The position numbers were made by a program, and so were the translations under genes. From a virus, in IMG/VR virus record IMGVR_UViG_3300025508_000028, positions 1 to 50,325 of that record: DNA of 50,325 bases; one strand, written 5' to 3'. Position 1 is the stretch's first letter; every line of letters starts with the position of its first letter. Shown here piece by piece: positions 47,713-50,325 of this stretch. The notes below the pieces were generated by a model. The model did not search any database. It was not told the origin of the DNA and was given only the letters and a program-made list of their open reading frames with translations.

Positions 47713-50325
47713 ATGGCACAGACTTATACAAGACAAAGCTCATTCGCAGATGGAGATACTATAACTGCTGCGTTATTCAACAATGAATACAATCAATTAG
47801 TAAACGCATTTGCATACAGTTCAAGTAGTGCTAGTTCGACAGGTCATAGACATGATGGCACAGCAGGACAAGGTGGTAACATTCATACGATTGGTGACTT
47901 AGACTTTTTAAACAAGATTGTCGTAGACGATTCAAACAATAGATGGGGAGTCTTTGTCGAAGTCTCTTCAGCAGCAGTAGAACAAATAAGAATTCAAGAT
48001 GGAGCTATTGTACCTGTTACAGATAGTGACATAGATTTAGGAACAACTGGTGTAAGATTTAAAGATGCTTACATAGACTCAATAACCACTACAGGTAACG
48101 TAGCTGTAGGTGGTAACTTAACAGTAACAGGAACAACTACTTTTAATGGTGGTACAATCACTATGGGTGATGCAGCTACAGATAATGTAGTCTTTGGAGC
48201 TGACGTAGACTCAAACATTATACCTGACGATGATGATTCATATGACTTAGGAAGTTCTTCACAACAATGGAGAAATTTATTTATCGATGGAACAGCCAAC
48301 ATCGATAGCTTAGTAGCAGACACAGCAGATATAAATGGTGGTACAGTTGATGGTGCAGTTATTGGTGGGTCAACTGCAGCAGCTATAACTGGTACAACTA
48401 TTACAGGTACTGCAATTACTGGTACTAGCTTTGTAATAGGTTCAGCAGATATAAGTGAAGCAGAACTAGAAACAATTGATGGAGTTACAGCAGGAACTGT
48501 TGCAGCTTCTAAGGCTATCGTAGTAGATAGCAACAAAGACTTTACAGGGGCTAGAAACATTACATTGACTGGAGAACTTGATGCAGGTTCATTAGATGTA
48601 AGTGGTGATGTAGATGTAGATGGTACACTTGAAACAGATGCTTTATCTATAAATGGGACAGCAGTTACTTCAACTGCAGCAGAACTCAACATACTTGACG
48701 GAGTTACAAGCACAGCAGCAGAACTTAATATTCTTGATGGAGTTACTTCAACTGCAACAGAACTAAACTTATTGGATGGTGTTACAAGTACAACTGCAGA
48801 GTTAAACATACTAGATGGTGTTACAGCTAGTGCAGCAGATATAAACCTTATAGATGGTATTACAAATGGTACTGTTATTGCTAGTAAGGCTATTATAACA
48901 GATGCTAATAAAGACATTACTGGTGGTAGAAACATAACCATTAGTGGTGAGTTAGATGCAGGGTCACTTGACATATCAGGTGATGCAGACATAGATGGTA
49001 CACTAGAAGCCGATGCAATTACAATCGGTGGTGTTACACTAGCAGAAACAATTAGTGATACTGTTGGAGCTATGGTTAGTTCTAACACAGAGACTAACAT
49101 CACAGTTACTTACGAAGACTCAGACAACACACTAGACTTTGTAATCGGTACACTTAACCAAGATACTACAGGCTTAGCAGGAACAGCAACCGCATTAGCC
49201 ACAGCTAGAACTATTCACGGAGTTAGCTTTGATGGTACAGCAAACATAGACCTATCAGAAGTTGTACAGGATACAGTCGGAGCTATGTTTAGTTCTAATA
49301 CTGAATCAGGTATTACAGTTGATTATCAAGATGGTGATGGTACAATAGACTTAACAGTAGGAACGCTTAATCAAAATACTACAGGCTCTGCAGCTACATT
49401 AACAACTGCAAGAACAATTGGTGGAGTAAGCTTTGATGGTTCAGCCAATATTACACCTACAACTTTTACAACTGCTACATTCTCAGGTGACGTTAATGTC
49501 GATAGTGGATTATTATTTGCAGACGTAAGTGCTAATAGAGTTGGTATAAACCAAGCCTCTCCTGATGTCTCTTTAGACTTAGGTGCAAACACAGATGCTG
49601 TACACGTTCCGGTTGGAACTACAGCTCAAAGACCCGGAAGTCCTGCAGCAGGGTATTTCAGATATAACTCAGAGACAGGAGACTTCGAAGGCTACACAGA
49701 TGCGTGGGGAGCTATTGCAGGAAGTGGTGGTACTGCTCCTGCTGTAGATACGATGACAGGTGATGGTAGTGATACTACACTAACCTTAACCTCTGCACCA
49801 GTCAATGAAAATGCTACAGTCGTTACACTAGATGGTGTCGTACAACATAAGAGTACTTATTCAGTTTCAGGAAATACTTTAACATTCTCTACAGCTCCTC
49901 CAAGTGGTGTAGCAGTAGAATGTATTACATGGACTAATACAGCTATCAATGCAGCTTTGCTTATGCAAGATGCTGATGGTGATACACAGATACAGGTAGA
50001 AGAAGGCTCTGATGAAGATAAGATACGTTTTGATACTGGTGGTACTGAGCGTATGATTATTGACAGTACTGGTGTAGGCATAGGAACTTCGAGTCCTAAT
50101 TATAAATTAGAAATTAATCATACAGGAGCAAATACAAATGCATTAGTTTTAAATGATGAAGATACTGTTTCTAACGCAACAGGACTTTATTTACGAAGTA
50201 CATCCGAAGGTAGAATTTCTTTTGGTTCAGGTGCTGCTTTAACTTTTGCGGGTGCGGGTGGCAGTTCAGAAAGAATGCGTATTGATTCTTCTGGAAAAGT
50301 AGGCATAGGAACTACGAGTCCTAGT
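47713..50325 (+). CDS. Tail fibre N-terminal part (3' end outside window)
   Basis: At least 871 aa, open to the right edge. N-terminus MAQTYTRQSSFADGDTITAA with NNEYNQLVNAFAYS and GHRHDG resembles the virion-binding part of marine phage fibres. Then beta-helical repeats with TxTAAELNILDGV, ITLTGELDAGSLDVSGD, DTVGAMFSSNTESGITVDYQ and GTLNQNTTGSAATLTTARTI, and a final GIGTSSP-type part (ERMRIDSSGKVGIGTTSPS) that in this family leads into the NTAVG repeat array and S74 domain, found at the left edge. So the fibre would exceed 1500 aa. Confidence 0.88.
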   Translation, partial: MAQTYTRQSSFADGDTITAALFNNEYNQLVNAFAYSSSSASSTGHRHDGTAGQGGNIHTIGDLDFLNKIVVDDSNNRWGVFVEVSSAAVEQIRIQDGAIVPVTDSDIDLGTTGVRFKDAYIDSITTTGNVAVGGNLTVTGTTTFNGGTITMGDAATDNVVFGADVDSNIIPDDDDSYDLGSSSQQWRNLFIDGTANIDSLVADTADINGGTVDGAVIGGSTAAAITGTTITGTAITGTSFVIGSADISEAELETIDGVTAGTVAASKAIVVDSNKDFTGARNITLTGELDAGSLDVSGDVDVDGTLETDALSINGTAVTSTAAELNILDGVTSTAAELNILDGVTSTATELNLLDGVTSTTAELNILDGVTASAADINLIDGITNGTVIASKAIITDANKDITGGRNITISGELDAGSLDISGDADIDGTLEADAITIGGVTLAETISDTVGAMVSSNTETNITVTYEDSDNTLDFVIGTLNQDTTGLAGTATALATARTIHGVSFDGTANIDLSEVVQDTVGAMFSSNTESGITVDYQDGDGTIDLTVGTLNQNTTGSAATLTTARTIGGVSFDGSANITPTTFTTATFSGDVNVDSGLLFADVSANRVGINQASPDVSLDLGANTDAVHVPVGTTAQRPGSPAAGYFRYNSETGDFEGYTDAWGAIAGSGGTAPAVDTMTGDGSDTTLTLTSAPVNENATVVTLDGVVQHKSTYSVSGNTLTFSTAPPSGVAVECITWTNTAINAALLMQDADGDTQIQVEEGSDEDKIRFDTGGTERMIIDSTGVGIGTSSPNYKLEINHTGANTNALVLNDEDTVSNATGLYLRSTSEGRISFGSGAALTFAGAGGSSERMRIDSSGKVGIGTTSPS
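48667..48861 (+). repeat. Five 39-nt repeats in tail fibre
   Basis: Five in-frame 13-residue units TSTAAELNILDGV with the last degenerate (ASAADINLIDGI). Codon use differs between units. Part of the fibre's beta-helix. Confidence 0.88.

Noticed and set aside
48069-49103. 344-codon open frame on the minus strand
   Set aside because: It is the mirror of the repetitive fibre gene; the product is a Val/Ser/Pro repeat without a ribosome site or fold, and the + strand frame is plainly coding.
50325-50325. Simple circular closure of the window
   Set aside because: Joining the last base to the first breaks the fibre reading frame, and no terminal overlap is visible, so closure needs missing sequence.
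1-50325. tRNA genes, integrase, transposase or repressor
   Set aside because: I looked for cloverleaf-like and tyrosine/serine recombinase or DDE motifs and recognised none; a tRNA scan would be needed to exclude tRNAs fully.

Overview
The window is almost certainly most of the genome of an uncultured marine lytic podovirus-like phage, seen as an AT-rich linear contig of about 50 kb. It carries a T7-like replication set (gp2.5-type SSB, gp4-type primase-helicase, gp5-type PolA, exonuclease, endonuclease I), class I ribonucleotide reductase, a podovirus-style head and tail set, very dense overlapping genes and many small genes. The low G+C, compact genes and family content fit phages of abundant ocean bacteria such as SAR11-like Alphaproteobacteria; the host assignment is inference. 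I see no integrase, repressor, tRNA, IS element, CRISPR array or phage RNA polymerase. Host-type promoters (TTGACA, 17-18 nt, TATAAT) occur in both halves, so the phage probably relies on the host sigma-70 RNA polymerase.

Layout. 1-12.5 kb (+): C-terminal part of a tail fibre with 27 perfect-length 51-nt repeats and an S74 intramolecular chaperone, then small proteins and four large internal-virion or structural proteins, the last with a C-terminal lysozyme-like domain. 12.5-18.5 kb (+): a promoter, a 50-aa protein, a 3-TM holin, small membrane proteins, then CsgF, CsgG, a curlin-repeat protein, a FecR-domain protein and a CHASE2 adenylate cyclase. 18.5-33.8 kb (-): nucleotide metabolism and replication genes (nrdB, nrdA, DUF3310, endonuclease I, exonuclease, PolA, primase-helicase, SSB), then a long run of small early genes including a WYL-like protein and a gp88-like protein. 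33.8-36.3 kb: a divergent control region, three short + strand transcription units each closed by a terminator, and a 0.6-kb gene-free stretch ending in two divergent consensus promoters. 36.3-50.3 kb (+): TerS, small basic proteins, IscU, TerL, portal with an overprinted gene, scaffold, major capsid protein, tail adaptor and tube proteins, and the N-terminal part of the tail fibre.

The window starts and ends inside tail-fibre coding sequence of matching type, so the two ends are probably halves of one gene in a circular or circularly permuted genome broken at a repeat.

How it works together: leftward early transcription from a repeated promoter cassette makes host-takeover and replication proteins; rightward late transcription from two closely similar promoters (before TerS and before the holin block) makes virions and the lysis/curli block. 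The most unusual content is the curli secretion block coupled to a FecR/CHASE2-cyclase pair, a phage-borne IscU Fe-S scaffold between the terminase genes, a gene overprinted on the portal tail, and an orphan consensus promoter firing into a gene-free region.
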